Positions 17,869 to 27,589 are shown, numbered from the stretch's first letter. The stretch: DNA of 64,000 bases from Rhodoferax antarcticus ANT.BR (GCF_001938565.1 NZ_MSYM01000008.1:275762-339761), one strand, 5' to 3'. Notes: generated from the sequence alone by a model not told the origin. Made by a program: numbers and translations.

Positions 17869-20800
17869 TTACCCCAGATGCCTGCCCACAATGCCCGCCA
17901 ACTCAAACATGCTGACCTGCGGCTGGCCAAACACGGCGAGCAGCTTGGCGTCGGCGTTGATGGCGCGTTTGTTGGTGGCGTCCTGCAGGTTGTTGGCCTT
18001 GATGTAGTCCCAGAGTTTTTTGATGACCTGGGCGCGGGCGATGGGCTCAGCGCCAATCACCGCTGCCAGCGCCGCGCTGGGGGTCGAGCCTGCACCGGCT
18101 GCCGGGGCTTTGCGTGGGGTTGTGGCGACGGTTTTGGCGGCGGCTTTCTTGGCTGCAGGCTTGGCTGCGGCTTTGGCTGAAGTTGTACCCGCTTTTAAGC
18201 CTTTTATGCCTTTAGCCCCCGTCCCACCTGCGCTAGTAGCTGCAGTTTTAGTAGCAACTGCAGCACGTGTCAAGGGTGTGGCAGCGGTCTTGCGTGGCGG
18301 GAACTTGCTCGGCGCAAACTCAAAGTTCACCTTGTCAGCGGTCGCGTCCCAGACCAGCATGGCCTTGAAGGCGCGCCGCGTGCGCATGCTGACAAACTTG
18401 TCGAGCAAATCGGTTTTGCCAGTGGCCAGCAGCTTGTGCATCTGCTCGCGCTCAATGGGTTGCTGCAGGATGATCTGGCCGGTTTTGAAGTCGCAGCTCG
18501 GGGTTGGTTGCGCGTCGGTGGGCACCGACTTGCCGCAGACATAGTTTTTGCCGTGTTCAAACACGGCCGAGCCACATTTGGGGCAGGCACCCAGGTTGGT
18601 TTGCTCGCCAAAATCCACCAGTTCGCCAGATTCTTCGCCCTTTTTGTCATCGCCAAAGTCAAATTCAAGTTTGTAATTCTTGGTTTCCTCGTCAAACTTG
18701 ATGACCATCTCGGCGGTGAAAGGCCAACCGGCCTTGGAGCGAAAGCCGTCCAGCGGGCCAATCTTCTTGTCGCGCAGAAATTGCTCCACCTCAGCTGGCT
18801 CAAAGGTGCGCCCAGCGGGGGTTTTGCCAAACGAAAACCCGCAGCCGTCAGTTTGGCCATCCAAGCCGGTGCAGGCGTAACGGCGGTAGTTTTCCTTCAC
18901 CACGCCGGCGCAGTTGGGGCAGGGCGAGGTCAGCGTGGCGTAGTTGCCGGGCACGGTGTCGCGGTCGTATTCCTTGGCTTTTTTGACGATGCGCTCGGTC
19001 ATCGCGGCAATCTCGGCCATGAAGGCGGTGCGGCTGAGTTTGCCGTGCTCCATCTGGTTGAGCTTGTATTCCCACTCGCCGGTGAGTTCGGCTTTGGACA
19101 GCTCTTGCACCCCCAGACCGCGTAACAAGGTCATCAATTGGAACGCCTTGGCGGTGGGGATCAGCTCGCGGCCTTCGCGCAGCATGTATTTTTCGGAGAT
19201 CAACCCTTCAATGATGCTGGCGCGGGTGGCGGGTGTGCCCAGGCCCTTTTCCTGCATGGCTTGGCGCAGTTCGTCGTCTTCCACCGTTTTGCCGGCGCCT
19301 TCCATGGCACCGAGCAGCGTGGCTTCTGAATAACGTGCTGGTGGGCGGGTTTTCAGGCCTTTGGCGTCGGCAGCTTCGGTTTTGACCTTTTCACCAGGGG
19401 CCACCGGCACCAGACTCTGGCCCTTGTCGCCATCTTTGGCGTCAGCCACTTCGTCGGCGGCTTCCTTGCCATAGATGCCCAGCCAGCCCGGACGCACCAG
19501 TACCTTGCCTTCGGTTTTGAAGTTGTGCGCGGCGCCAGCCGTTGCGACCGTCGAAATCCGGGTGGTGACCTGGTATTCAGCATTTGGGAAAAACACCGCC
19601 AAGAAACGTTTCACCACCAGGTCATACAGCTTTTGCTCTGCTTCTGATAGTCCGCTAGGCGCTTGCAGTGTGGGGATGATGGCAAAGTGATCACTCACCT
19701 TGCTGTTGTCGAAAATCCGTTTCGAGGACCGGATGTAGTTGTTGTTCAGCGCTGTCAACGCGTGCGGGGCCAGATGCCGCATACCGGAGTTGGCCAGCAT
19801 CTCGAAAGTTTCTTTGACCACCGGCACATAGTCTTCAGGCAGCGCGCGCGAATCGGTACGCGGGTAGGTCAACGCTTTGTGGCGCTCATACAGGCTTTGC
19901 GCAATCGAAAGCGTGGTCTTGGCGCTAAAGCCAAACTTGCCATTGGCTTCGCGTTGCAGGCTGGTCAAATCAAACAGCAGTGGGCTGGCTTGGGTGGTGG
20001 GCTTGCTTTCTTCGGTGACGGTGGCGCTTTGGCCGCGCACAGCATCAGCAATGGCCTGCGCTTCGCGCTGGGTCCAGAGGCGGTCGGCCTTTTTCTCAGC
20101 GTCGTCGGCGTCTCTTTTGTGCTGGGGGTCAAACCACTTGCCCGGGTAATCACCCGCCTGGGCGGCAAAAGTGGCGTGAATTTCCCAGTAATCCCGGCTC
20201 ATAAAGGCGCGAATCAGTTCCTCGCGCTCCACTACCACGCTCAGCGTAGGCGTTTGCACCCGGCCCACCGTGGTCAGAAAGAAGCCGCCGTCGCGCGAAT
20301 TGAAAGCCGTCATGGCGCGCGTGCCATTGATGCCGACCAGCCAGTCGGCCTCACTCCGGCAGCGGGCCGCATCGGCCAGCGGTTGCATTTGGGCGTCGCT
20401 GCGCAGGGCTTTGAAGCCGTCACGAATGGCCTGCGGCGTCATCGACTGCAGCCACAAGCGGCTCACCGGTTTGCCCAGTGGCTTGGCGCCGCCGGCATAT
20501 TGCTCGATCAGACGGAAGATCAGCTCACCCTCGCGGCCCGCGTCGCAGGCGTTGATGAGTTGGCCCACGTCCTTGCGCTTGGCCAGCTTCACCACCGCGT
20601 TGAGGCGGCTCTTGGTTTTGTCGACCGGTTTCAGGTCAAAGTGCGGGGGAATCACCGGCAGGTGGGCAAAGCTCCACTTGCCGCGTTTCACGTCATAGGC
20701 TTCGGGCGCCTGGATTTCCAGCAGATGGCCGACCGCGCTCGAAACGACATAGCTGTCGTTCTCAAAGTGGTCGTCGTGTTTGTCGAACTTGCCCGCGACG

Positions 20801-20901
20801 GGGGTCAGGGCGCGAACAATGTCCTGCGCCACCGACGGCTTCTCTGCAATCACCAATGTTTTGCCGACTGCTGCGTTTTTAGCGGAATCTGTGATTTTCA
20901 T
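17869..20901 (-). CDS. topB: DNA topoisomerase III with C-terminal SWIB domain
   Basis: This 1010-residue protein is a type IA topoisomerase. It has an N-terminal Toprim domain (TLVIAEKPSVAQDIV; acidic triad in NACDAGREGE near residue 120), the catalytic tyrosine at about 346 in LTYPRTDSRALP, and C-terminal zinc-ribbon cysteines (CPNCAGVV, CPKCGSAVF). A lysine/alanine-rich linker then leads to a last 70 residues that read as a SWIB/MDM2 domain (QVIKKLWDYIKANNLQD...NKRAINADAKL). ATG 20901 is chosen; the longer frame upstream runs into the divergent SET gene. The linker (bases about 18190-18250) resembles the dispersed repeat. SWIB-topoisomerase fusions are known in chlamydiae and some betaproteobacteria. 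Confidence 0.93.
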   Translation of the reverse strand: MKITDSAKNAAVGKTLVIAEKPSVAQDIVRALTPVAGKFDKHDDHFENDSYVVSSAVGHLLEIQAPEAYDVKRGKWSFAHLPVIPPHFDLKPVDKTKSRLNAVVKLAKRKDVGQLINACDAGREGELIFRLIEQYAGGAKPLGKPVSRLWLQSMTPQAIRDGFKALRSDAQMQPLADAARCRSEADWLVGINGTRAMTAFNSRDGGFFLTTVGRVQTPTLSVVVEREELIRAFMSRDYWEIHATFAAQAGDYPGKWFDPQHKRDADDAEKKADRLWTQREAQAIADAVRGQSATVTEESKPTTQASPLLFDLTSLQREANGKFGFSAKTTLSIAQSLYERHKALTYPRTDSRALPEDYVPVVKETFEMLANSGMRHLAPHALTALNNNYIRSSKRIFDNSKVSDHFAIIPTLQAPSGLSEAEQKLYDLVVKRFLAVFFPNAEYQVTTRISTVATAGAAHNFKTEGKVLVRPGWLGIYGKEAADEVADAKDGDKGQSLVPVAPGEKVKTEAADAKGLKTRPPARYSEATLLGAMEGAGKTVEDDELRQAMQEKGLGTPATRASIIEGLISEKYMLREGRELIPTAKAFQLMTLLRGLGVQELSKAELTGEWEYKLNQMEHGKLSRTAFMAEIAAMTERIVKKAKEYDRDTVPGNYATLTSPCPNCAGVVKENYRRYACTGLDGQTDGCGFSFGKTPAGRTFEPAEVEQFLRDKKIGPLDGFRSKAGWPFTAEMVIKFDEETKNYKLEFDFGDDKKGEESGELVDFGEQTNLGACPKCGSAVFEHGKNYVCGKSVPTDAQPTPSCDFKTGQIILQQPIEREQMHKLLATGKTDLLDKFVSMRTRRAFKAMLVWDATADKVNFEFAPSKFPPRKTAATPLTRAAVATKTAATSAGGTGAKGIKGLKAGTTSAKAAAKPAAKKAAAKTVATTPRKAPAAGAGSTPSAALAAVIGAEPIARAQVIKKLWDYIKANNLQDATNKRAINADAKLLAVFGQPQVSMFELAGIVGRHLG

Positions 20902-20974
20902 CTGAATACAATGCCTGTTCTTCGCGGGCGCACACGCGCACCCATACGAGTTCACGATACCAAATTTTTCCGAC

Positions 20975-21451
20975 GTGTCGACAAAACCACCCGCAAAATC
21001 CCGCCGCATCCAGGCGCGCCGCTCCGGCATCCATGGCCGGGGGGTTTACGCCATGCAGGACTTTGCCGAAGGGGAAAGCATCGTCGAATACCTCGGCGAG
21101 GTCATTACCTGGGAAGAAGCCCAGGCGCGCCACCCGGCCGACCCGACCCAGCCCAATCACACCTTTTACTTCCATATGGATGCTGCGCGGGTGATTGACG
21201 GCGGCGTGCGGGGCAACTCGGCGCGCTGGATCAACCACTCCTGCGACGGCAATTGCGAGGCTGAAGAGCGCAAGGGCCGCATCTTTATTGTGGCGCGGCG
21301 CGCTATTGCCGCCGGTGAAGAGCTGCACTATGACTACGGGCTGGTGATTGAAGAGCGCTACACCCCCAAGCTCAAAGCCGAGTTTCCCTGCTGGTGTGGT
21401 GCAGAGTGTTGCCGTGGCACGCTGCTGGCACCCAAACGCAAAACGCGCTGA
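20975..21451 (+). CDS. SET-domain protein (putative lysine methyltransferase)
   Basis: This 158-residue protein is a compact SET domain: GIHGRGVYA near the N-terminus, RWINHSCDGNCEAE (the NHSC motif that binds AdoMet and forms the pseudoknot), the tyrosine motif YDYG, and a post-SET cysteine cluster CWCGAECCRG. These features are complete for protein lysine methylation; the target is unknown. It starts at GTG 20975, 73 bases from the divergent topB start, so the two share a promoter region, and lies six bases upstream of birA. Confidence 0.88.
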   Translation: MSTKPPAKSRRIQARRSGIHGRGVYAMQDFAEGESIVEYLGEVITWEEAQARHPADPTQPNHTFYFHMDAARVIDGGVRGNSARWINHSCDGNCEAEERKGRIFIVARRAIAAGEELHYDYGLVIEERYTPKLKAEFPCWCGAECCRGTLLAPKRKTR

Positions 21452-21457
21452 AACAAG

Positions 21458-22270
21458 ATGAGCTTGCCCCAGCGCGCCTGGCACTGGCCCAGCGAAGACG
21501 TCTGGCAGGCTATCGAGCCGCGCCTGCCGGGTTTCACGGTGCAAGTGCTGCCCGAGTTGGATTCCACCAATGCCGAGCTGATGCGCCGCCTGCGCAGTGG
21601 CGTGACCGATCCGGTGTTGTTGATTGCCGAGCATCAAAGCGCAGGCCGTGGCCGCATGGCGCGGCAGTGGTTCAGTAGCGGCACGCCAGACGCTAGCGCG
21701 GGGCCGGGCAGTTTGACCTTTTCGCTGGGCCTGCCGATGGCCCCCAAAGACTGGTCTGGCCTGTCGCTGGCGGTGGGTTTGAGCCTGGCCCAGAGCTTGC
21801 ACCCGGAGATTGCCTTGAAATGGCCCAACGACTTGTGGTGGCAGCGCCGCAAGCTGGCAGGCATCCTGATAGAAACCGCCAACGCCCGTACCGCCAATGC
21901 TGCGGGTGGGCGCTATGTGGTGATCGGTATCGGCCTGAACATCCAACGCCCAGGCGTGCCAGGATTGGCAACAGAGCCTGCCGGGCTGGCCGAATGCCTG
22001 CCGGGCATCCACGCCGGACAGGCGCTGAAGCAGCTGATAGGGCCCCTAGTGGACACCTTGCTGATCTTTGAACAACAAGGTTTTGCGCCGTTTCAAGCGG
22101 CATTTAATGCCCGCGATGCCTTGTCGCAGGTGGCGGTAACCTTGAGCGACGGACTGCAGGGCACAGCGCTGGGGGTGGATCAGGTGGGTGCTTTGCAAGT
22201 ACAAACGGCGCAAGGCGTGCAGCGTGTGACCAGCGCCGAAGTCAGCGTGCGCATCGACGCGCGCACTTAA
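21458..22270 (+). CDS. birA: Biotin-[acetyl-CoA carboxylase] ligase
   Basis: The 270-residue enzyme activates biotin as biotinyl-AMP and attaches it to the carboxyl carrier protein AccB. The motifs GRGRMARQW and LKWPNDLWW, and the C-terminal beta-barrel, are present. The N-terminal helix-turn-helix of the E. coli bifunctional protein is missing, so it is a ligase only, as usual in many betaproteobacteria. It follows the SET gene by six bases and is probably co-transcribed with it and the SPOR protein gene. Confidence 0.92.
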   Translation: MSLPQRAWHWPSEDVWQAIEPRLPGFTVQVLPELDSTNAELMRRLRSGVTDPVLLIAEHQSAGRGRMARQWFSSGTPDASAGPGSLTFSLGLPMAPKDWSGLSLAVGLSLAQSLHPEIALKWPNDLWWQRRKLAGILIETANARTANAAGGRYVVIGIGLNIQRPGVPGLATEPAGLAECLPGIHAGQALKQLIGPLVDTLLIFEQQGFAPFQAAFNARDALSQVAVTLSDGLQGTALGVDQVGALQVQTAQGVQRVTSAEVSVRIDART

Positions 22271-22296
22271 GGAGTTGTGATGCGTAGAGGGCTGGC

Positions 22297-23055
22297 ATGT
22301 TGCGTTTAATTGTTCTGGTGTTAATCGTGTTGAACGTTGGCCTCTACGCCCGTGGGCAGGGCTGGTTGCTGGCCTATGGTTGGGGGCCAACGCCGCAGCG
22401 CGAGCCACAGCGCCTGGCGCAGCAAATTCACCCAGAGGCGCTGCTGATCCTGCCGGGCGTGGCGGCCTCTGCGCCTGCGGCGCCTGAGGTACCCGCTGAA
22501 CCGCAAGTGCCAACGCCTGCAGCTTCAGCACCCGCTGCGCCAACATCGGCCCCCGAGCCCAAGACAGCGGTCTCCGCGCCCCAAACCACCGCCTGTTGGC
22601 AGATTGCAGACATCGAACCAGCCCAGGCAGACGCCTTGCGCGCGCTGCTGCGGCTCAACTTTCCAGAGGCTGTCTGGGTGCTCGATGAGCTGGGCCTGCC
22701 CGAGCGCTGGATGGTTTACATGGGCAAGTACACCAATCCGGATGAGTTGGCCAAAAAGCGCCAGCAACTGACTGATCTGAAAGTGAACTTTTCCGTGATC
22801 ACCAGCGCCACCTGGGGGCCGGGCGTGTCGCTGGGCGTCTTCAGCTCGCAAGAGGGCGCCAACACCACCTTGCAGGAGTTAGCACGGCGTGGCGTGCGCT
22901 CAGCACGCGTGGTCCGGGAGCGCTCATCCAGTCAGAGTTACAGGTTGCGTTTGCCCACCATTAGTCCTGCGGACCAGCCTGTGCTGGAGGTGATCAATGC
23001 TGCATTGCCTGGCAAAACACTGGAAATTTGTCCTAGCCTGGCGGCGGCTCAGTAG
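22297..23055 (+). CDS. SPOR-domain membrane protein
   Basis: The 252-residue protein has an N-terminal membrane anchor (LRLIVLVLIVLNVGLYA), an alanine/proline-rich linker (about residues 50-100) and a C-terminal SPOR-like domain with WMVYMGKYTNPDELAKKRQQL and GVSLGVFSSQEGANTTLQELARRGV. SPOR domains bind denuded peptidoglycan at division sites. The gene lies 26 bases after birA, an arrangement I have seen in related betaproteobacteria. Confidence 0.83.
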   Translation: MLRLIVLVLIVLNVGLYARGQGWLLAYGWGPTPQREPQRLAQQIHPEALLILPGVAASAPAAPEVPAEPQVPTPAASAPAAPTSAPEPKTAVSAPQTTACWQIADIEPAQADALRALLRLNFPEAVWVLDELGLPERWMVYMGKYTNPDELAKKRQQLTDLKVNFSVITSATWGPGVSLGVFSSQEGANTTLQELARRGVRSARVVRERSSSQSYRLRLPTISPADQPVLEVINAALPGKTLEICPSLAAAQ

Positions 23056-23093
23056 CTTGCGCTGGGCGCAGACCCTGGCCCGGCGTCGTTGTA

Positions 23094-24548
23094 TCAGTCC
23101 TGTGCTTCTTCTGGCAAGGTCACATTGAAGCGCACCACAAACCGGGATCCGGGCGGTGTCTGCCCGGGTTTGGTGTCCTCCAGGCTGACCCGGGCGCCGT
23201 GTTGCTGGGCAATTTCCAGCACGATCGGCAGCCCCAAACCAGAGCCATCCACCTCGGTGCCCAAGGCACGATAAAAAGGCTGAAAAATCAATTCGCGCTC
23301 TGCCTCTGGTACACCGGGGCCGGAATCTTCCACTTGCAGCACCAGCATGCGTCCAAACGGGTCGGTCAGCACCCGCGCGGTGATGATGCCAGGCGCCTCG
23401 AAGCTAGACGGGGTGTAGTTGATGGCGTTGTCGACAAGGTTGCGGATCATTTCCTTGATCAGCGTGGCGTTACCCTGCACCCTGACGCCAGGAGCGCCAG
23501 GCCGGGTGCCTTCGTAGCCCAAGTCAATGTGCTTTTCCAGCGCGCGGGGCACGCTGTCGCGCACCACCGACATACACAGCTCTGCCATGTCGCACACCGC
23601 GCGTGGCATGGCTGAGCCGCTGCTCTCGGCCCTCGCCAGTGACAGCAGCTGGTTCACGCTGTGGGTGGCGCGGATGCTGGCGCGACCAATCTGGCGCAGC
23701 GACTGCTTCAGGTCTTCGGCGCTGGCGCCTTCGCGCTGTGCCAGGTCGGCCTGCATGCGTAAACCAGCCAGGGGTGTCTTGAGCTGGTGTGCTGCATCGG
23801 CCAGAAAACGCTTTTGCGTGGCAATCGAGTCTTTCAGGCGCAGCAGCAGGTCGTTTACCGAGTCCACCAGTGGCGCAACTTCAAGCGGCACGGCTTGCGC
23901 GTCGATGGCGCTCAGGTCGTCAGGCTTGCGCGCGCGGATGCGCTCTTCCAGTTGGTTCAGCGGTTTGATGGCCTGCACCAGCGCCAGCCAAACCAGCAGC
24001 ACCGCCAATGGCAGGATGACAAACTGCGGCAGCATCACGCCCTTGACAATCTCGGTGGCCAGCACCGACCGCTTTTCCAGCGTCTCGGCCACTTGCACCA
24101 AGGCAGGTTGGCTGCCAGCCACCGGCAGGCTGACCCAGATGTAGGCCACCTTCACATCAAAGCCCTTGATCACATCGTCGCGGATGCGCACCTCATCCAA
24201 GACCATTTTTTCTTCAAGGGGCGGCGCGGGTAGCTCGCGCTCGCCGCTGAGGAGGTTGCCGCGTGGCCCCCTCACCTGGTAATACACGGTGTCGGAGTCG
24301 TCGGCGCGCAGCAGTTCGCGCGCTGGACGCGGCAGCACGAACGCGGGCCGGTCGCCGCGCAGGGTGATGAGCTGTGCCATGGCGCGGGCGTTGTATTCCA
24401 GCGCCCGGTCAAAGGGCTGACCGGCAATGCTTTGCGCCACCAGCCAGGTCAGCACCAGACTCACAGGCCACAGCAGCAGCAGCGGCGTGAGCATCCAGTC
24501 CAGGATTTCGCCAAACAGCGAACGCTGCTCGCGCTGGAAGACGTTCAC
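23094..24548 (-). CDS. Sensor histidine kinase, TctE type
   Basis: The 484-residue protein has an N-terminal membrane helix (LLLLWPVSLVLTWLVAQSIAG), a periplasmic sensor of about 130 residues, a second helix (VILPLAVLLVWLALVQAI), a HAMP segment, the phospho-accepting histidine in FLADAAHQLKTPLAGLRMQ, and an HATPase domain with N box (NLVDNAINYTP) and G boxes (DSGPGVP, GSGLGLPIV). The layout matches TctE, which senses tricarboxylates in its best-known case; the ligand here is unknown. It is preceded on the same strand by its response regulator. Confidence 0.9.
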   Translation of the reverse strand: MNVFQREQRSLFGEILDWMLTPLLLLWPVSLVLTWLVAQSIAGQPFDRALEYNARAMAQLITLRGDRPAFVLPRPARELLRADDSDTVYYQVRGPRGNLLSGERELPAPPLEEKMVLDEVRIRDDVIKGFDVKVAYIWVSLPVAGSQPALVQVAETLEKRSVLATEIVKGVMLPQFVILPLAVLLVWLALVQAIKPLNQLEERIRARKPDDLSAIDAQAVPLEVAPLVDSVNDLLLRLKDSIATQKRFLADAAHQLKTPLAGLRMQADLAQREGASAEDLKQSLRQIGRASIRATHSVNQLLSLARAESSGSAMPRAVCDMAELCMSVVRDSVPRALEKHIDLGYEGTRPGAPGVRVQGNATLIKEMIRNLVDNAINYTPSSFEAPGIITARVLTDPFGRMLVLQVEDSGPGVPEAERELIFQPFYRALGTEVDGSGLGLPIVLEIAQQHGARVSLEDTKPGQTPPGSRFVVRFNVTLPEEAQD

Positions 24549-24633
24549 GAGGGAAGTGACCGGCGCAACTGCGAGGCGCCCCCTCTGGGGGGCAGAGCGC
24601 TACACGTCGTGAGCGAACGTGGAGGCCACATTC

Positions 24634-25308
24634 TTAACCTGGTATTTTTTCAAGACAGTAGCCCAGACCGCGCACCGTGGCGATGCGGATCGGGCCTTTT
24701 TCAATCTTCTTGCGCAGGCGGTGGATGTAAACCTCGATGGCGTTGTTGCTCACTTCTTCGCCCCATTCGCATAAGCGCTCTACCAACTGGTCTTTGCTCA
24801 CCAGGCGCCCAGCGCGCTGCAGCAGCACTTCAAGCAGGCCCAGTTCTCGGGCAGACAGTTCCACCATCACGCCGTCAATGGTGGCAACGCGCCCGCCCTG
24901 GTCGTAAATCAATGGACCGTGTTTGATGGTGCTGCTGGCCGCACCCATGCCCCGGCGGCTTAGCGCGCGCACCCGCGCTTCAAGCTCCTGCAGGCTGAAC
25001 GGTTTGGCCATGTAATCGTCGGCGCCATAGTCCAAGCCTTTGACCCGCTCTTCCACGCTGTCGGCAGCGGTCAGGATCAGCACTGGTAGCGTGGAGCCCC
25101 GGGCGCGCAGTTTCTTCAGGACTTCAAGCCCGTGCATTTTGGGCAGGCCCAAGTCCAGAATCAGCAGGTCGAATTCGGTGTTGGTCATCAGCGCGGCATC
25201 GGCCTCGGAGCCGCTTGCCACATGGTCGACGGCGGCGCCTGAGCTGCGCAGGGCCCGCAGCAGGCCGTCGGCTAGGACTTGATCATCTTCAGCTATCAAA
25301 ATTCGCAT
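24634..25308 (-). CDS. OmpR/PhoB-family response regulator, TctD type
   Basis: The 224-residue protein has a receiver domain (acidic pocket AEDD, phospho-acceptor Asp in LLILDLGLPKMHG, switch Thr in LILTAADS, Lys in MAKPFSLQEL) and a winged-helix DNA-binding domain (ELGLLEVLLQRAGRLVSKDQL...IEVYIHRLRKKI). ATG 25308 is preceded by GGAGACAAC. It is the cognate partner of the downstream TctE-like kinase; target genes are not evident in the window. Confidence 0.92.
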   Translation of the reverse strand: MRILIAEDDQVLADGLLRALRSSGAAVDHVASGSEADAALMTNTEFDLLILDLGLPKMHGLEVLKKLRARGSTLPVLILTAADSVEERVKGLDYGADDYMAKPFSLQELEARVRALSRRGMGAASSTIKHGPLIYDQGGRVATIDGVMVELSARELGLLEVLLQRAGRLVSKDQLVERLCEWGEEVSNNAIEVYIHRLRKKIEKGPIRIATVRGLGYCLEKIPG

Positions 25309-25378
25309 CGTTGTCTCCTCATGATGGCCTGAGTGGCCGGCGACCGTGGCGGACCCGCTGGGTGCTATTTTGATTATT

Positions 25379-25852
25379 TTAGGCCGCGTAAGCTTCGAGT
25401 CCGATGGCAATCACGGTGGCCACTTCCGTACCCACTGCCGCACGCAACTCAGCCTCGGTTTGGGTCACGGCTTCTGCAAAGGCCTGCAGCCAGGCCAGAC
25501 CCGTGGCGGTGAAGACCACCCGACGCGCCCGGGCATCTTGCGCGTCGCTCTGGCGCTGCACCAAGCCCCAGGCTTCGCACTGGTCCACCAGCTTGCCCAT
25601 CGCCTGTTTGCTGACACCGGCGCGCTGCGCCAAATCGGTCAAACGTGAGCCGTCTAGCGCCAGATGCCGGGTGATGTGGATGTGCGAGGCGGTCAGGCTG
25701 CCGCGCGTCGCCAGGTTGGAGAGGGCCAGCGGCACTTGGTCATTGCCAGCCATGAGTTGCAGCACGCGGGCATCAAAGCGCTGCAGCGCCAGGGCCAACC
25801 AGTGGCCCAAATGCGCCTGGCGCCACCCGCTGTCGGAAAGTGAATGGGTCAT
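25379..25852 (-). CDS. MarR family transcriptional regulator
   Basis: This 157-residue protein has a winged helix-turn-helix of the MarR type (SRLTDLAQRAGVSKQAMGKLVDQCEAWGLVQRQSDAQDARARRVVFT, with the DxRxR wing). It binds palindromic operators as a dimer, often with derepression by small phenolics; ligand and targets are unknown. Its start faces recA across about 150 bases. The AT-rich segment 25855-25915 could serve promoters of both genes. Confidence 0.88.
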   Translation of the reverse strand: MTHSLSDSGWRQAHLGHWLALALQRFDARVLQLMAGNDQVPLALSNLATRGSLTASHIHITRHLALDGSRLTDLAQRAGVSKQAMGKLVDQCEAWGLVQRQSDAQDARARRVVFTATGLAWLQAFAEAVTQTEAELRAAVGTEVATVIAIGLEAYAA

Positions 25853-25918
25853 GTTGCAAATAGTAAATCAAATTGACTAAAAATAGGCTATTTAGTTTTC
25901 AATATTGCTTATAGACTA

Positions 25919-25934
25919 CTGTTCAAGCATCCAG
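25919..25934. promoter_or_regulatory. Imperfect LexA-box-like site upstream of recA
   Basis: CTGTTCAAGCATCCAG fits CTGT-N8-ACAG with one mismatch (CCAG) and lies about 75 bases upstream of the recA start. RecA is SOS-controlled in most proteobacteria. The match is imperfect, so the call is tentative. Confidence 0.45.
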
Positions 25935-26006
25935 CCTGTTGTTAAAACCAGAAAATGCGAAAACCTCAACCTTAAGCTTACGTCATCAACTTTCAGGAGA
26001 AGCCTC

Positions 26007-27089
26007 ATGGACGCACCCGTTAAAGCCCCCACCCCCGTGAACGCCGAAAAAGCCAAAGCCTTGCAAGTGGCGCTGGCGCAGATTGAAAAGCAATTCGGCA
26101 AGGGCACCATCATGCGCCTGGGCGAAGGCGAGGTCATCGAAGACATCCAGGTGGTGTCCACCGGCTCGCTTGGGCTGGACATTGCCCTGGGCGTGGGCGG
26201 CTTGCCGCGCGGCCGTGTGGTGGAAATTTATGGCCCGGAGTCTTCCGGCAAAACCACGCTCACCTTGCAGGTCATTGCCGAGATGCAAAAAGTCGGCGGC
26301 CAATGTGCGTTTGTCGATGCCGAGCATGCGCTGGACATCCAATACGCACAAAACCTCGGCATCAACCTGCAAGACCTGCTGATCAGCCAGCCTGACACCG
26401 GCGAGCAGGCGCTGGAAATCGTTGATAGCTTGGTGCGCTCCGGCGCGGTCGACTTGATCGTGGTCGACTCGGTCGCGGCTTTGACGCCCAAGGCCGAGCT
26501 AGAAGGCGAAATGGGCGACAGCCTGCCCGGCCTGCAAGCCCGGCTGATGAGCCAAGCGCTGCGCAAGTTGACCGCCCACATCAAGAAAACCAACTGCACG
26601 GTCATTTTCATCAACCAGATCCGCATGAAGATTGGCGTCATGTTCGGCAGCCCCGAGACCACCACCGGCGGCAATGCACTGAAGTTTTACGCCTCGGTGC
26701 GCCTGGATATTCGCCGTACCGGCACCATCAAAAAGGGCGAAGAGGCCATCGGCAATGAGACCAAAGTCAAGGTCGTCAAGAACAAGGTGGCGCCGCCGTT
26801 CAAAACAGCCGAGTTCGACATCATGTTTGGCCTGGGCATCAGCCGCGAGGGCGAGATCATCGACATGGGTGTTAATGCCAACATCCTGGACAAGTCTGGC
26901 GCCTGGTACGCCTACAACGGCGAAAAGATCGGCCAGGGGCGCGACAACGCGCGTGAATTCCTGAAAGAAAACCCAGGCCTCTCGCGCGAGATTGAGAACA
27001 AAGTGCGGTCCTCACTGGGCATTCCCTTGCTGGCGGGTAGCGAGGTGCCCGCAGCCGCTGCCAAAGTTACAAGCAAAAAGGGCCTCTAA
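26007..27089 (+). CDS. recA: Recombinase RecA
   Basis: The 360-residue protein is full-length RecA: Walker [10 protein letters not shown], the [15 protein letters not shown] segment, Walker [11 protein letters not shown], and loops L1/L2 around [22 protein letters not shown] and [28 protein letters not shown]. It forms filaments on single-stranded DNA, promotes strand exchange and stimulates LexA cleavage. ATG 26007 follows CAGGAG. Its last codons and stop (AAAAAGGGCCTCTAA) coincide with the beginning of a dispersed-repeat copy. recX follows. Confidence 0.98.
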   Translation: MDAPVKAPTPVNAEKAKALQVALAQIEKQFGKGTIMRLGEGEVIEDIQVVSTGSLGLDIALGVGGLPRGRVVEIYGPESSGKTTLTLQVIAEMQKVGGQCAFVDAEHALDIQYAQNLGINLQDLLISQPDTGEQALEIVDSLVRSGAVDLIVVDSVAALTPKAELEGEMGDSLPGLQARLMSQALRKLTAHIKKTNCTVIFINQIRMKIGVMFGSPETTTGGNALKFYASVRLDIRRTGTIKKGEEAIGNETKVKVVKNKVAPPFKTAEFDIMFGLGISREGEIIDMGVNANILDKSGAWYAYNGEKIGQGRDNAREFLKENPGLSREIENKVRSSLGIPLLAGSEVPAAAAKVTSKKGL

Positions 27090-27127
27090 CCCTTATGTAT
27101 AAAGCGCTGGCAGCTATCAATAGATGA
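27076..27127 (+). repeat. Dispersed repeat copy containing the recA stop codon
   Basis: GGGCCTCTAACCCTTATG and AAAGCGCTGGCAGCTATCAA match the repeat core. The TAA of recA is formed by the GGCCTCTAACCC element. Confidence 0.75.
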
Positions 27128-27139
27128 ATTGACCGCGGT

Positions 27140-27589
27140 ATGGGTTTTGCTGCACCTTCGCTCAAAGGGCGCGCCCTGCGCCTGCTGAGCGGCCGCGAAT
27201 ACTCCCGGCTGGAGCTGGAACGCAAGCTTGCCACCTTCGAAGAAGAGCCCGGCAGTCTGGCCGCTGCGCTGGATGATTTGCAGGCCAAAGGCTTCATCAG
27301 CGAGCAGCGTGTGCTGGAGTCGGTGGTGAATCGCCGTGCACCTAAGCTCGGCGCAACGCGCATCAAGCAGGAACTGCAGGCCAAGGGGTTGGCGCCCGAG
27401 GCTGTCGCCCAGGCTGTATCGGAACTGCGAACCACCGAACTGCCGCGTGCCCGCGACGTGTGGCGAAAAAAGTTTGGTCAGGCGCCTGCAGACGCAGCCC
27501 AGCGCGCCAAGCAGATGCGTTTTCTGGCGAGCCGGGGCTTTGGTGGCGACACCATTGCGCGTGTCGTTGCGGGCGGTGATGACGATTGA
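27140..27589 (+). CDS. recX: Regulatory protein RecX
   Basis: The 149-residue, three-helix-repeat protein (GREYSRLELERKLATFEEE, VVNRRAPKLGATRIKQELQAKGL, AAQRAKQMRFLASRGFGGDTIARVV) binds the groove of RecA filaments and limits their growth. It lies 50 bases after recA, the usual position, and is probably co-transcribed by read-through. Length is normal for the family. Confidence 0.92.
   Translation: MGFAAPSLKGRALRLLSGREYSRLELERKLATFEEEPGSLAAALDDLQAKGFISEQRVLESVVNRRAPKLGATRIKQELQAKGLAPEAVAQAVSELRTTELPRARDVWRKKFGQAPADAAQRAKQMRFLASRGFGGDTIARVVAGGDDD

Noticed and set aside
19663..21198. 511-codon open frame antisense to topB
   Set aside because: topB has all type IA topoisomerase motifs on the other strand; the shadow shows none.
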